Assembly: GCA_015501595.1 (NCBI GenBank)
Contig: JADNRX010000005.1
Span: 62,001 to 126,000 of the forward strand
Direction of reading: 5' to 3'
Length of the DNA: 64,000 nt
Source: Hymenopellis radicata
Taxonomy: Eukaryota > Basidiomycota > Agaricomycetes > Agaricales > Physalacriaceae
In this document: positions 30,563 through 43,998 of the stretch, one piece after another
Layout: each line of letters opens with the position of its first letter
How positions within the stretch are numbered: position 1 is the first letter of the stretch
Made by a program: the position numbers and the translations under genes
The notes under the pieces: generated by a model
Databases searched by the model: none
What the model was told of the DNA's origin: nothing
Seen by the model: only the letters and a program-made list of their open reading frames with translations

Positions 30563-33500
30563 CTACTTGGTGCTAATTTGCAGTCCTTCGAGATATTTCA
30601 GTAGTTCTTGTGGCCTGTCCTTCAATTTTACGATCTTCGTGGCGGTGATTCTGGCTCTACCAGCAGGCGTTAGTTCCGGTGGGACGAGATCAAGAAGATC
30701 AAGTTTACCTATTCCGTCTCATGCGCGCCGCGACTTCATCTTTCATCTTCTCGGATGATTCACTCGCGATTCTCAGCAGCTTCTCTGGCAGTCCTGCCAA
30801 CCGACCACATTCTACCCCGAAGGATTCTAACGACGAAACTCAGCAAGTTTCTGAGAGTGACATACGAACACATTACCATCAGCTACGCCGTTGGTAAGCG
30901 TGTATAGAAAAGTTATTTCCCGTGTTCCGTTAATACGCGCCTCTGCCTGGTAACCCATGTGCAGATTTTGCACGGCCTTGGAGTACTTTTTCTCCAAATC
31001 CAGCGCAATTGCGGGGTAGTGCGTGATGAACAGCGTCTTACACCGCTTGATATCATTAAGGTACTGCAGCACTGCGTGAGCAATAGCCATCTGGGTTTGC
31101 TTGAGCACCGCCCTCTTGGAAAAAGAGAAGCAGACCTACCCCATCAAACGTAGACGTGCCCCGGCCTAATTCATCTAGTATCACCAAGCTGTTCTCTGTG
31201 GCGGTCTGGAGAATGTCACTGGTCTCGGCCATTTCCACCATGAATGTTGATCGCCCTCTGAGCATATCATCCGAAGCTTGTAGGCGCTCAGCTCAAGAAA
31301 TATTGAGATAACGCAGCTTGCTTACCTCCCATCCGCGTGTGAACGGCGTCTAACAGCCCCATTCTTACAGCGTCAGCTGGAACATAGCTTCCGATCTGCG
31401 CCATGATGGCAATAAGCGCTACCATCCTGACGCAAGAACTCTTCCTAAACAGACGTCAAAACACATCGTTTTCGGCCAACAAATACTCACCCGCCCATGT
31501 TAGGTCCCGTTATAATCTTGATCTTTCCTTCTGTACCGCCAATGCAAACCGAATTCGGTATGAACGGATCCGAGCTAAGGGTCTCCACCATGGGATGACG
31601 ACCGTTCACAATTTCAAGAACGCCGTCATCACAGATATCCGGCTTGACATAGCCCGGTTGGAGGCCCACGAGAGCCAAGCTCAAAAGACAATCGCCGATA
31701 GCCAAGCTGTTCACAGCGCTGCGTAAGACGCCGTAATACTTGTCATGGATCTCGCTCAGGAATTCCCGGAATGCTTTGATTGCTTCTGCCTGCGAGAGAC
31801 ATACGTCAATGTTGAAGAGAACGGAGAGGCGCAAGTTTCACACATCTAAAGATTCCTGTCGCTGGGAACGCTCCTCCAGTTTCTGTTTGACAGCAGGAGT
31901 ATGATAACGCGCCAGAGTCTTCGTCCTCAACACAGACTCAGTTGAGACCACACAGAAAGTATATTCGGTGCGCATACCTCGACACCAGGATCCAATTATC
32001 CGGAATGGGCCGATTTTCACTTCTCTTGATTTCCAACAAGCACTGTAACGATATATTAGACCTGAAAGGAAGATTCGATATCCACCAACCTCGTCGCCTG
32101 CGATGGTAGAAAACTGCAGAGAAGGGAACTTCAGGGTCTTCCGAGCTATTCAAAAGTTCAATTATCGTGTAATATTTTGGGCACACTCTTACCATTTTTC
32201 AATTCCGCCTCTAATTCCGACTCTACCTGCAAGATGGCCTAGACGAGGGTTGAGCCAAGGAGAATCGGGATGATAAACTGCTGCCATACCATATGCTGAT
32301 CCTCCAAATCTGGATATCGATCCTTGTCTAACCATATTTCATGTCTCTCCTTTTCCGTGAGGCGTTTGATTGAAGTGACGCTGAGTATTTCGGTGATTGG
32401 TTTCTTGACATGTTGCAGAGAATATATCACGTCATTTAGGAGCGGCGACTGGAATCCAACGTCTGCTGCTGAGTCTGTAGGTTCTACGGAATCCGCGATA
32501 CGTTGAAATGCCTTCAAAATCACGGCGAGCTCGTTAGGACTAGCCTACCGGTCATCAGAGCAATGTCAAATCATGATTGAGATCATACTGACCTGTCCAA
32601 ACTGAATTCGGCAGAGACCTTTAGAGAGGTCGGGAAGACCCTTAAGGACTTGGCGAAGGCTAACTAGTTTCTCTTCAGAGCTAGCAATTATTTCTTGGAC
32701 AGCATCTATTCTTTCCTGTAATGCTCTGGACACAGATCAGTCGAAGGTACACAATGTACAGGACCACCTACTCTTTATTGGTTAAAGGTCTACCAACCCA
32801 CGTTTTGAGCATACGTGCGCCGAACGCCGTTCTTGTTCGATCCAGAACTGACATCAAAGTCCCTTTGCTCGTGAAATCTGTTTGGTTCTCGTAGATTTCT
32901 AGGTTGTGAAGCGTATTTGTCGCCAAGAGCATATGACTTTGTGTAGTGAACTTTCGGTAAAATTGAGTATCGGAAAGGACTTCCGAAAGCCCAAATGCGG
33001 CGAGATGGGACATCGTGTGGGCGAGCGCTACGACCACTTGCTTTGGAAGGTTCGAGACCTCGGCTAGGAATTGACCTATAGTATCATAAGAAACGATGAT
33101 CAGAAATGTTGGGAATCGTCGAACCAGACTGAACGCCAGCAGAAACAGCACCTTGTTGACGCTTCTTTTGGTAAAAATCGGTCACAAAGGAAAATGCGTA
33201 TGTGTACGACATGACAGAGTCGCAGTATTCAACACGCGTGTCCGTTGCAAGGCTGTCAGAATGCATTGGTAAACGATCACGATGGAACGGGAAACGGAAT
33301 ACTTCGTCGTATAATGTGTCAGTATTTTCGCCGTTGATTTCGTTATATTGTCTTTGCAGACCAATAGTTCAGCAGGTTTGATATAAGAGAATCTGGTCTT
33401 GAAGGAGGTCAGAACAGGCAAATGTATCAGGAGCTTGAATGACCTCGAGCTCGAGTCTCATTGAATCGTCTAACAGCTTCAATTAACAGATCGCAACATA

Positions 33501-34584
33501 TGCGGAAGAAAGCACCTTCAAATTCGTCCCAAGTTATGTCTCCCGTACGAGGCGACACGCTTATCATTCCGATCTTCACACGATCCTTTTGCTCATTCTG
33601 CTGTTCTTCGACCAGGCAGAGGAAAGGCGGCGACACATATTTATCGGTGTCGTCCACTGAGTCCAAGTCATCAACGTAACTGAAAGTGAATGAATAAGTA
33701 AAATGGAGCTTAAGTGTCTGGCCAACTCACGTCGCCGCTGTATACAACCTAGCTAGCTTGCGATCAAAGGGCGCATTTCTGTTATCGCCGACTTTCTTGA
33801 GTGCGGCAGTTTCCGTCTGTTCAACGACGCCGACCTTGTAACCACGAGAGAGTAAACTTCAATGTTGTTAATAATGAAAGGAGACACGCAAGGTTCGGTA
33901 TACTTCTTCAGGTGGATATCGCGTCTGTGGTCCGGAATGGACGCGACCAGGAAGTTACGATCCTCGAAAGCGATCATACCCAACTCTTTAGCTGCGACCT
34001 AGCAAAGAGAATGAATTTGTTGGCGAACAAAAATAGGAACGTACATACTTTGGCGTCATCTCCGAAAAACTTATACTTGTACCCTACCTTTATCATGAGG
34101 AGAGCATCTCCGTTCTCCTTCTTCAGTTGAAGGACCTAAGATGTATGATGTAGAGCGACACTGGGTGAACCGCGCGAGACAAGCTTGCCTGCTTCTCAAG
34201 CGGAGTATACGACTGCCCGCTTGGCCCAATGTCGTCTTGGACCTTTGGCTTCACCAAAGCCTTTCCGTCGCGACGTGCGACGGTCTTCTTCTGCTTGAAC
34301 ATAGCCGTCAAGGCTTTGAATTGAGGGTCCGATTCATCTCCGGATAACTCCTCCACCTCTTCACTGACGGGTTTGCTCTTTCGTCGCGTAGCCGCAGAAG
34401 CCTTAGCCTTCGGCCTGGCTTTCAGAGGAGGAGTAGAGGAGTCCCTAGACGCGACTTTTAATTTCTTGCGTGGAGGCTCGTCGTCGTCGGTAGTGAGGTC
34501 TATCGGGCTAGCCTTCGTGCTTCCCTTTCTGCGAGCAGGAGGAGAGAAATAGGAGGATATTGTCGGTTGAGAGGGACTGGACAT
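30563..34584 (-). CDS. MSH3: DNA mismatch repair protein MSH3
   Basis: The N-terminus [20 protein letters not shown] contains a PCNA-binding PIP box (QPTISSYF). The diagnostic SYTPLEKQ and [17 protein letters not shown] blocks open the mismatch-binding domain; the MutS core has [20 protein letters not shown], and the ATPase has Walker [31 protein letters not shown], Walker [18 protein letters not shown] and the FITHYP switch. The protein ends [12 protein letters not shown]. Msh3 pairs with Msh2 (MutSbeta) and recognises insertion/deletion loops. About 17 short introns are inferred, giving roughly 1,100 residues. It shares a 137-bp head-to-head promoter with ATP12. Confidence 0.92.
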
Positions 34585-34721
34585 TATATGAATGAGTCGG
34601 CACAACGACGGTCGTGGTATGGTGCACAGACGCAGATTCCACTCCCACCGAAATGGTGGAACAAAGGGAAGCGGCGCCACACGTGACTAATCCAATTTTT
34701 CGCCTGTTTCCTCTTACGTCG

Positions 34722-35782
34722 ATGTTGTCGCGCTCGACGCGCTGCGTGCAGCGTTTCCGGTCATTACGCCGCCTCCAGTCCACTGTTGCCGAAATTGACG
34801 GGCCTGCGGTCACGGAGACAAACCGTGAGCCAGCACTAGTAGACGCGCGACGACAAGCTAACCCCGTTCCGAAGGTGCCGAGGCTACGTTGAAGCGGTTT
34901 TGGAAAACAGTCGGCATTGAGAGTCGCGACGGAAATCTCGCCGTCACTCTGGATAAACGAGCACTAAAGACACCCGAGGGTCATACGTTACTCTTACCAA
35001 GTCACAAAAGGCTACTCGCTACTTTAGTCGCTGCCGAATGGGAACACCAAGAAACAGTCATAAAACATCATGCACTCCCTGTCGTACGTCGTTCACCTGG
35101 AATCGGACGCCTGTCCTCAAAAATTTTAGACATCAATTGTGTGTCGGGCCATTGACGCGTTCGATGACACCCAAACTCGGGAGGAAGTTTGTCAAGCTCT
35201 ACTAGAATACCTAGACACGGACACCATATGGTATGTCTTATCTCCATATTATTACCACGAAGGTTAATTGGATTGAAAGCTTCCATGAGGACTATCCTGA
35301 CCAGCTCGTCGCGCTTCAAACGAAACATTGGGATCCCATCCTAAAGTGGGCCAAAGAGACGTTCAATGTCGAAATAAAACTCTTCGACTCAATACTATCC
35401 AACTCTCATCCTAATGAGACGAAACAGAAGATGCTTGATGTCCTAAGACAAATGAATAAATGGGAACTAGCAGGTGCGTGAACTCCCCGACGATTCAGCT
35501 CATGAAGTGACGATCTCTAGCTATGGAGCGTGCAACATATAGTACAAATCGGTATTAATAGCGTTGGCTCTTGTAAAAGAGTTCATCACCGTCGAGGAAG
35601 CTTCTAATGCCTCCCGAGTGGAGGTCTCTAGTCAAATCGAACGCTGGGGAGAGGTGGAAGACAGTGCGTCTCCCAACAACTGTTACTCACTATGCCTCAC
35701 ATCTATTCCAGCTCACGACGTGGATCATTTCGATATAAGAAGGCAGCTCGGAAGTGTATCAGCCTTGTGTCACGATATCTAA
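34722..35782 (+). CDS. ATP12: F1-ATPase assembly chaperone ATP12 (ATPAF2)
   Basis: MLSRSTRCVQRFRSLRRLQS is an Arg-rich mitochondrial presequence. Family blocks follow: KRFWKTVGIESRDGNLAVTL, DKRALKTPEGHTLLLPSHKR, AAEWEHQETVIKHHALP, SIVCRAIDAFDD, WDPILKWAKETFNVEIKLF and LALALVKEFITVEEASNAS. Atp12 binds the F1 alpha subunit in the matrix and keeps it competent for alpha3beta3 assembly. The protein ends LGSVSALCHDI. Five introns are inferred, including one that splits the ALP/TSIVCRAID junction. Confidence 0.9.
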
Positions 35783-36109
35783 TGATATTTCGAAGTCACT
35801 TGTTGTCTCGTTCAACTACCTAAACCTCACCTCGAGAGATCAGCATTCCTCCTAGGCAGATCAACGTCGAAGAATTCCTGATCAACTTGGCACCGATCTA
35901 AGGGTGCCGAAGGACCTACTGTCCATCTCTCAGCAATATCGAGTTTAAAATCGTAACCTTGAATGGTCGAATATCGAGAGAGATCGGTTATGATGTGTAG
36001 CAGCGCATCTTCTTGACATGCGCACTGGTGTCCCCTTTCAGCGCTGCCTCCCGCTCGTGGACGCCGAATAGGATCGTATTGAAACTAGAACTAATCTAGC
36101 AACTTCTGT
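35783..36109. other. Convergent 3' intergenic stretch, no gene seen
   Basis: Bases between the ATP12 and NTAQ1 stop codons. Open frames are short and without recognisable features. Confidence 0.5.
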
Positions 36110-36858
36110 CTACCCGTTCGTCCTGGGAGACCAAAAACTGAAAGTCTCTAGGTCTAAGACTTTTCCGAATGTTTCTGAGGTGGTGTCCATACAGACGAAG
36201 CTCTTCATCAAATTGGATTCCGTTTGAGAAAGAGGCGGGTATTGGGGCGGCGCCGAATAATATTCACCGGCGGAATTCAACTGCGGTTCATTTCAATATC
36301 ATCATGTATTTGGCATAAGAGCACTCGCCATGTGTGATCTATCTGTGAGAGGTGCTTCAAATACATTGCAGCTGGAATGATACGAAAAAGACTGAAGTGA
36401 GTTTGAGTCACCAGACGCCCCCATATAGGAAATTTTACTAGCCTGTGGTACTCTATTGGGATATCTGTTCGAAACGTTGTGGCCAAATACTCCGCTTTTG
36501 ACATGGGTGTCGGCGCGGCAGAGTCGAAGTCATAGATCCAGGCAAGGGGTTCAACGGTCGCGTCAGATAAGAGTGTATGTACCACCAAGATGACGTGGTA
36601 GTCCCAGACAACTGGAAGACCCAATTCTCGTGCTGCCTTTTGGTTCCATAACGCGACCTAACGCATAATTCAGCAGAATGATCAGCACCAGGAATCACCA
36701 TTTGCCGTTTTCGCGTGGTTGGAGATGAACACGACGTGTATTGACCAGTCTTGTAGTGACAAGGTAGTAGCAAGGTGTTGAGCCAGGAAATAGATGTTCT
36801 CTTCGCACCAGCATTTCGTGTACACAGAGTTTTGAGGAAATGGTGGTGGTGTGGCCAT
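36110..36858 (-). CDS. NTAQ1: Protein N-terminal glutamine amidohydrolase (NTAQ1)
   Basis: MATPPPFPQNSVYTKCWCEE contains the catalytic Cys (CWCEEN), WDYHVILV the His, and WIYDFDS the Asp of the papain-like triad. LFRIIPAAMYLKHLSQ, LNSAGEYYSAPPQYPPLSQT, NLMKSF and GKVLDLETFSFW give the conserved second half. The enzyme deamidates N-terminal Gln to Glu, feeding substrates into the Arg/N-degron branch of ubiquitin-dependent proteolysis. Two introns are clear (one before VALWNQKAAR, one before LNSAGEY). A 17-residue stretch between EYHRL and FRIIPA (starting VKFPIWGRL) has no place in the family and may be an intron with an unusual site. Head-to-head with the BTB gene. Confidence 0.88.
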
Positions 36859-37041
36859 GGCGCGTGGGAAGAAGTCTCGGAGAGCCGGACCGAAATGTTA
36901 GCAGTGAGCACGTGCCGTCTCGTATTTTGGCTGAACCCCAACCACTGACCTGTTGACACTTTTTGTGCTTTCCCAGGCGACGGGCCCTCTGACTTGCTTA
37001 AAAACTTGATATACGGTGCCAGATCTACGCCACAATCCACA

Positions 37042-38367
37042 ATGAGCGCCAATACCATGTCCAACGGCCACGGTACCCATCCAAACGGCGCATTGAGCCA
37101 CGCGGAATCTTCCTCGTCCGCGGATTCCTTTGACGATGAAAAAGACGAGGGCAGCGCGACATCCAACTATGCGCCTAACGGGTACTCACAGTGCGTCATC
37201 CACGTATTCGGGCTTTGCGTCATCTAACTTTTCTTTGCCAGACTTCCCTTGCAGAGCCATAACGATGAACTAGTTGGCTACCTCTATCATTCAGGTTTCC
37301 AGACTGGTGTACGTGATTCTAATTGCTTACTTCTGGACTTTATTGACGTTTTCCAGAACTATTCTGATACGATTCTGGTTAGTGAGCTAGCACGTCCTAG
37401 TCGCGACTTTGTCGGAATAACAAGCTACAGCAAGTACAACAACATAATTATCGCTTACATGCAATAATACTCGCGCGTTCGCCATTTCTGGCACACTTGA
37501 TGTCTACATCGCCTCAAAACGGTGGCCAGAGAGTCATCTACGTTCCTTTGGAGCAAGAACCGGAAGTGACTCAAGAGGTTAGTTCAGTGATTTGTACTCA
37601 TACCTTCAAGAACTCACCACACTTGCATAGGGTTTTGCGATAGGTACGCCCTTAGGCCCATCCGCGATGTGTTTATTAAATTTTCCCTGCAGCATTGGGC
37701 TATCTCTATTCATCGATTTCTTTGACTTTGGTTCGACCAGAAAACTGCAGAGCAGTGCTTGCAGCCGGCCGTCTTCTCGGCGGCATGGATGACCTCTGCC
37801 AATACGCTTACGAGGAATGTAAGAGGTCGATATCCGTTCACACTATTGGCGCGTGGCTCGGTTTCATCGACAGTCTTCCATCCTCATCTCCAGACGGAAC
37901 GTCGACACCCAGTATTGCCAACAACACTGTCTTTGGGGATTATGCACGAAAATTGCGAGACGACGTGTTCCACTTCCTTGTTGTTACATTGCCCGAAATT
38001 CTTGATGTCCAGTCTCCACATGCACCGTCTTCGGCATCAGGACCTAGTGGAAGAGATGTGCTCCTGCAGATCTTCTCACAGGTTCCCTTTGACATGTTCA
38101 AAGCCGCTGTTGAATCGCCTGTATTTACCATCGGCAAGTCTGACACAGTCTCCGCTTTTCATGTTACTTATCGCCGTCGTAGAGGCGGACCAAGCGCGCT
38201 TTAAATTTGCCAAAGATGCCATCGATCTCAGGAAACGCGGTATTGCGCGTGGTCCAGGATTAGAGGAGACCGTCGTGCTGGCGTTTGGTGGGAGTAACGG
38301 CGCTGGCAGTGCAGTACATGTGACGAGGAAAATGAAGAAAAGGCCTCTGTGGAAGGTCAACTCTTAG
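37042..38367 (+). CDS. BTB/POZ-domain protein, hypothetical
   Basis: MSANTMSNGHGTHPNGALSH begins a polar, Ser/Asp-rich N-tail. A BTB/POZ fold follows (QSHNDELVGYLYHSGFQTG, YSDTILV, ARSPFLAHLMSTS, RVIYVPLEQEPEVTQEGF, ALGYLYSSISLTLVRPENCR, AVLAAGRLLGGMDDLCQYAY) and then a BACK-like helical region (CKRSISVHTIGAWLGFID; DDVFHFLVVTLPEILDV). The protein ends RKMKKRPLWKVNS. BTB proteins dimerise and often recruit Cullin-3 ligases or transcriptional partners; no Kelch, zinc finger or other effector domain is seen here, so the role is open. About six introns are inferred, one of them interrupting the third BTB strand. Confidence 0.75.
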
Positions 38368-38569
38368 GTCTCCTTCTTACACTTACAGTTTGCTTGAACT
38401 CGATCTCTCTCGCTGCCTTGAACATGACCATCATGTATACTGTATCTTTGTTGTGAAGTATATCTATGCTGCAGATTTTCTTGAGAACTTGGACTGTACT
38501 GTGAGATGTTAGATTTGACATGTTCGATGCACCTTAAATTTATTTGCTCTAATTCTGCTCTAATGATAT

Positions 38570-39883
<1,314 letters not shown>

Positions 39884-40801
39884 TGGAATAAAAGCGTGTC
39901 AATGTTCTGAGGTGGTGAAGAGCAGCATGGAGATCCCAAGAGTATATATATGGATAATTCAATGCCTCCGAAAAACAGTTCTGCTGAATCAGTTAATCAG
40001 AGCTGACAATGAACTATGATCAGATAATAGTTCAAGGCTTGATCAGCCAGTCGTTCTGGGCCCGTGCTATGGCCGACCGACGTCGGCCATATGGGAATGC
40101 ATCATCCAAAAAAAAAAGCTTCCCAGTTCCTAGAGTGCTCAAAGTACTCAAAGAGTTGCGCTGGTTTGTGTGGGAAATTGCTGATAATAAGTGTTCCCAG
40201 GTGCAATATCTAGAGCTCTTTACGTGTTGCAGACTCAACGAGCGTGGGAGGAGCACACCTGAGCACACGGACTTACAGTAAAAGCGCCACGACGAGTTTG
40301 ACACATTGTGATTATGTGCCGAGTCAGCAACCATGGTGCCATCATGACCATACTATGCAGCCCATCGGTGTTGGTTCGCCCAAGGATATTGTTTTGGCAC
40401 CTTATACCTACTCCAATCGTCCCGGAGCTTCGCGGAATACGTTCTGGTGTAGAATTATATGAGTACTGTGCAAAAAGAATGGAGGAAAACGAGCGTCGAG
40501 AGAGCTAGAAAAGTCATTTACTCAGCAAACGTTCCTCGACCTATACTGCTAGCCTCTGACTCGTTTTCCACGGGATTTTTTATACCATTGTAGAACACAT
40601 ACTACAGAGTATATCCCGCGAAAGAACGGCACGATTGGAGGCCATTTAAGCCGCAATCGGAGGGCGGCACAATATCCTTGGGCGAAACAACACCGATGTC
40701 GCGTTCGATCCTCAAAATGCCTGTATACTTAAAAAATGGTTTCGTCACTCAAAACATACCAATGACTTACATTGCAGATGGCGCTAACACAACAATTATA
40801 A
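39884..40801. other. Long intergenic stretch, promoter of the OYE-like gene, no gene seen
   Basis: About 0.9 kb without a credible coding frame. It holds the inverted repeat at 40068-40091, a 10-nt A run near 40107 and AT-rich tracts near 40600. Confidence 0.5.
40068..40091. promoter_or_regulatory. Perfect 10-bp inverted repeat, candidate regulator site
   Basis: TATGGCCGAC, a 4-nt spacer (CGAC), then GTCGGCCATA. The centre reads CCG-N8-CGG, an everted arrangement of the CGG half-sites bound by Zn(II)2Cys6 dimers. It lies upstream of the OYE-like gene start (39883). Regulation is inferred only. Confidence 0.4.
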
Positions 40802-43417
40802 CTACTTCTTTCGTGCTGGACTGACACTCAAAACCAGAACATCCTCGTCCTCAATGTTATATAACGCGATAGAGCTTTGGTTCGTCAGCATCTTCCCGGC
40901 GTACGATAAACGTATTCTCGACACCGGAACGGTGATTCCTGTATGCTGTGTAATACGCTCCCGAAGCGTAGAAACCAGAAGATTGAGAGGCAGATCTGGA
41001 ATTGTAGCAGTGGAACCATCCAGTTTCCATTCCGGTTTCGAGGTATCGTTCGGGAACTGGACTTTGAGAGAAATAGGAGCCTGAGAAATGAGTTAGGCGG
41101 TCGGGTTCATCGGAGAACTCGCATTGTGATACATACCGGGTGCATTGCAATCCAGTCATCTTCAGAATAGATCTGGGTGCCGGGTATCTTGGAAATCTTC
41201 TGGCGTTTCGCAGGGGGAATCTCATCGACGACGCCCTCCATCTCGTCAGCCGATCGCACTGTGCCCGCAACGGATTGCAATGAATTGTTCGCGGCTGCCA
41301 AGGCGGCCATCCTGGTAGGATGTACAGAAGCGGGTGGTTGGTAGCCAAAGGGCTGGGCAGCGTCGATACCCTGGTAATGAAGAGGTGGCAACATAACAGG
41401 CGCGGGTTGGTATGCAGACGCGGGTTGAGGGCCAGAAGACACCGTTGCCGCATTGTAAGATGGATTGGATGCACTGGCGGCCGCCCGCGGTGGCGCTGGA
41501 AGAGAAGCAGGGGCAGGTGGCAGTGTCGTCAACGGCGCGGGAACTGCTGCTGGCCCAATGCCAGGTCCGATAGCATTCGCGTCTTGCCTGTTACAAAGCA
41601 ATCAGCGGCTGGAGAAGAAAATTGAATGAACAGCGTACGGTCCCAAACCCTTGGCACGATGTATAGCAGCAATTTGTTCGTCGAAGTTGACGTTTGTTGA
41701 ATATTTGTCCAAAGTATTCGCCTTTGATGCTGTATGACCGTCCCAGACTCCCTTCTCCCTTTCCTTTCTCCTCTCCCGCTCTTCTTCTTCTTCCCGCTTG
41801 CGACGCTCTTCATCGGCTTCAGCACCGAAGATATCCACACGCGTACGAGCGAGGTTTTTCAGCGACGATACCACATTCGCGCCACGCTGTAATTCCGAAG
41901 CTTGCGCTTTACGACGTTCAAGGGCATCGCGTTGTTCTTTCCATTTAGGATTGAGCAACTCGATACGCATGTGCTCCTGCAACTCGTCGACGGCTATTTG
42001 CTGTCCGCATATGGTACAAGTGGTCATCGCCGCTTTCGCGTTCTTGGAGCCAACTAATATGGCATCAGCCTATATCAAGTACGAAGAAAATGAAAAGGCT
42101 TACGCTTGGGAACATAATCCGTACGAATCTTCATGGGGCCAGAAGTAGAGCTGGACGTCGCTTGCATTGCCTTCGCTCTTTCCATCTCCTTCCGTCTGTC
42201 CTCCACGTCTTGACGTCGCTTTTCTTCGGCCGCTCCCTCATCATCACTCTCCTCCATCGCCGTGTCTTCCTCATGAGCGACACCAGCGGTCCCAACAGCA
42301 GCCGCTGCTTCAGCCTCGGCAGCAGCTTGTCGAGCCTTATGAGCCTCAATATCCTCAGCAGTGTTCTCCATTATCATGGCTGCCATTCTCTTCTGGGCGA
42401 GCGTCATGTTCTCCACTTCTTGTACGCTCATGGGAGGAGGAAGTTCCGAGGTCGCGTCAACTGCAGTAAACTCGATTGTTTGTACGATAGCATAGTCATG
42501 CCAGTCAATTTCGGCAAACGCAACTGCGAAAATGAGTAAGAGTTGAGATACAGAAATGACAAGCTCACGTTTTTCAGCTTCCTGGTCGTCTTGACGCTTC
42601 TTGTCCTTCTCGCGTTTGTTCCTTTCCCATTTCGCGTACCGTTTGGCTACTTCAAGTGTTCTCCAACGTGATCCTTCTGCGGCCTGGTTTTTCAGCTGTT
42701 CCAGCATCTCCTTGTCAGGATATAACACTTTTTGGTACTGCTCCACCAACCGGTTAAAATAGCCAAAAAGCGAATGTGTTGGACGAAGGAATTCAAACTG
42801 GAAATTTCGAGCCTCTCGGGCAGACAAGGCAGAGAGGAAAGCACCTCCTTGTCTAGCAGTGAAAAGAGCGGTGAGCTTCATAGTGTCACTGAGAAACAAA
42901 GTCAATAAAGAAGGAGAGCAAAGGGTGACGACGCACAGGTCAATCGACGAGATGTTGGGCATGTCCATGATGAACATGGAAGGAGACGGTTCTAATCCCG
43001 AGTCCATGGATTGCGTCGGGGTCTGACCATTCTCTTCCTTGGCCAGCTTTTCGGGAGTGGAATCATCAGTCATGTCGCCTTGCATGACCTTGTCCATTTT
43101 ATTACGGTAGTAGGCATGGTACGGGTCCGCGGGATTAAGAAAAGAGAACTTGGGGTCGGAGCGCTGGCCTTCGCGAATTTTGTCCTCAAACTGAGGTGGA
43201 TTAGCAGAGCGGGCTACGAACACGGCCGTCCTGTCAATGACGGCTGCGAGAATTAAATAGCGTGTATGATATGCAAAGAACGAGACGCACATTTGATTTC
43301 TGGTGGCGGTAGGATGATGCCGCTCGCGAATCTGGCTGTCGCCACGGCTGGCTCCATGTCATAGTCGACGACGCCGTTAGCGTGGCCATTGGTGATTGGC
43401 TCTGTGAGAACGTTCAT
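40802..43417 (-). CDS. SF3A1: Splicing factor 3A subunit 1 (SF3A1/Prp21)
   Basis: MNVLTEPITNGHANGVVDYD begins; two SURP/SWAP modules follow (VIDRTAVFVARSANPPQFED with KFSFLNPADPYHAYYRNKM; KLTALFTARQGGAFLSALSA with FEFLRPTHSLFGYFNRLVEQ). Charged helices, a KIRTDYVPK motif, a C2-type stretch TTCTICGQQIAVDELQEHMR, a Pro/Ala-rich linker and a C-terminal ubiquitin-like domain (VQFPNDTSKPEW; LRERITQHTGITVPVSRIRL; EDVLVLSVSPARKK) complete the SF3A1 order. It is part of the U2 snRNP SF3a complex needed for branch-site recognition. Seven introns are inferred. A TTG-initiated extension to 43444 was ignored. Confidence 0.92.
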
Positions 43418-43998
43418 CGTGGTCGTGGTCGCGGTTAGAGTCAAAGCGACGGAACGGGCGAGTTCCCACGATAACTTGCTCTCTTCCTTGACATGTTCGG
43501 CGCCTTTCGACCCACGTCGGTCAACCTAGGTGGTCTCCTCTGGTGCGCCAATGCTCGCTCTGAGTGAACGGAACGGCTCTCATTTTTTGCCCTAGGAAGA
43601 TACCATGGAGACTGTCTGCCACCCGGAAAGCAAACGCTAGGTCCCGACTGAAGAAGGTCGACGCGGTCATCGAGGCAATTCGAACCAGTGGCGTTCAATG
43701 CCATGCACTTGTCAGTCTGTATTCTTTTGAATGTTTTTGTGAATTCAAGATATGCGCAGGACGAAGCTCTCGCACTGCCCAAGGAGCATGAAATGCATCC
43801 TCGCGACAAATACACGGTTTTTACACCTCATGCTCGAGGATATAGAAAGGGTATACACAAGGTGCCAAAGTGGACAAGGGTGTGTTTATCTGTTTCTTGC
43901 TGGCGACTCGGTCTTATCCAACATTCAGACAACAAACCGGACAAACCCAAGAGGTTTCTAATCGTTGCCTCAATGTATCACACCACGCACTACATTAC
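43418..43998. other. Intergenic, no gene seen
   Basis: Stretch between the SF3A1 start and the CMS1 stop. Open frames on both strands have no conserved motif. It should contain the SF3A1 promoter. Confidence 0.5.

Noticed and set aside
43441..43815. 125-codon minus frame upstream of SF3A1
   Set aside because: No motif, no splice logic, and a composition unlike neighbouring genes.
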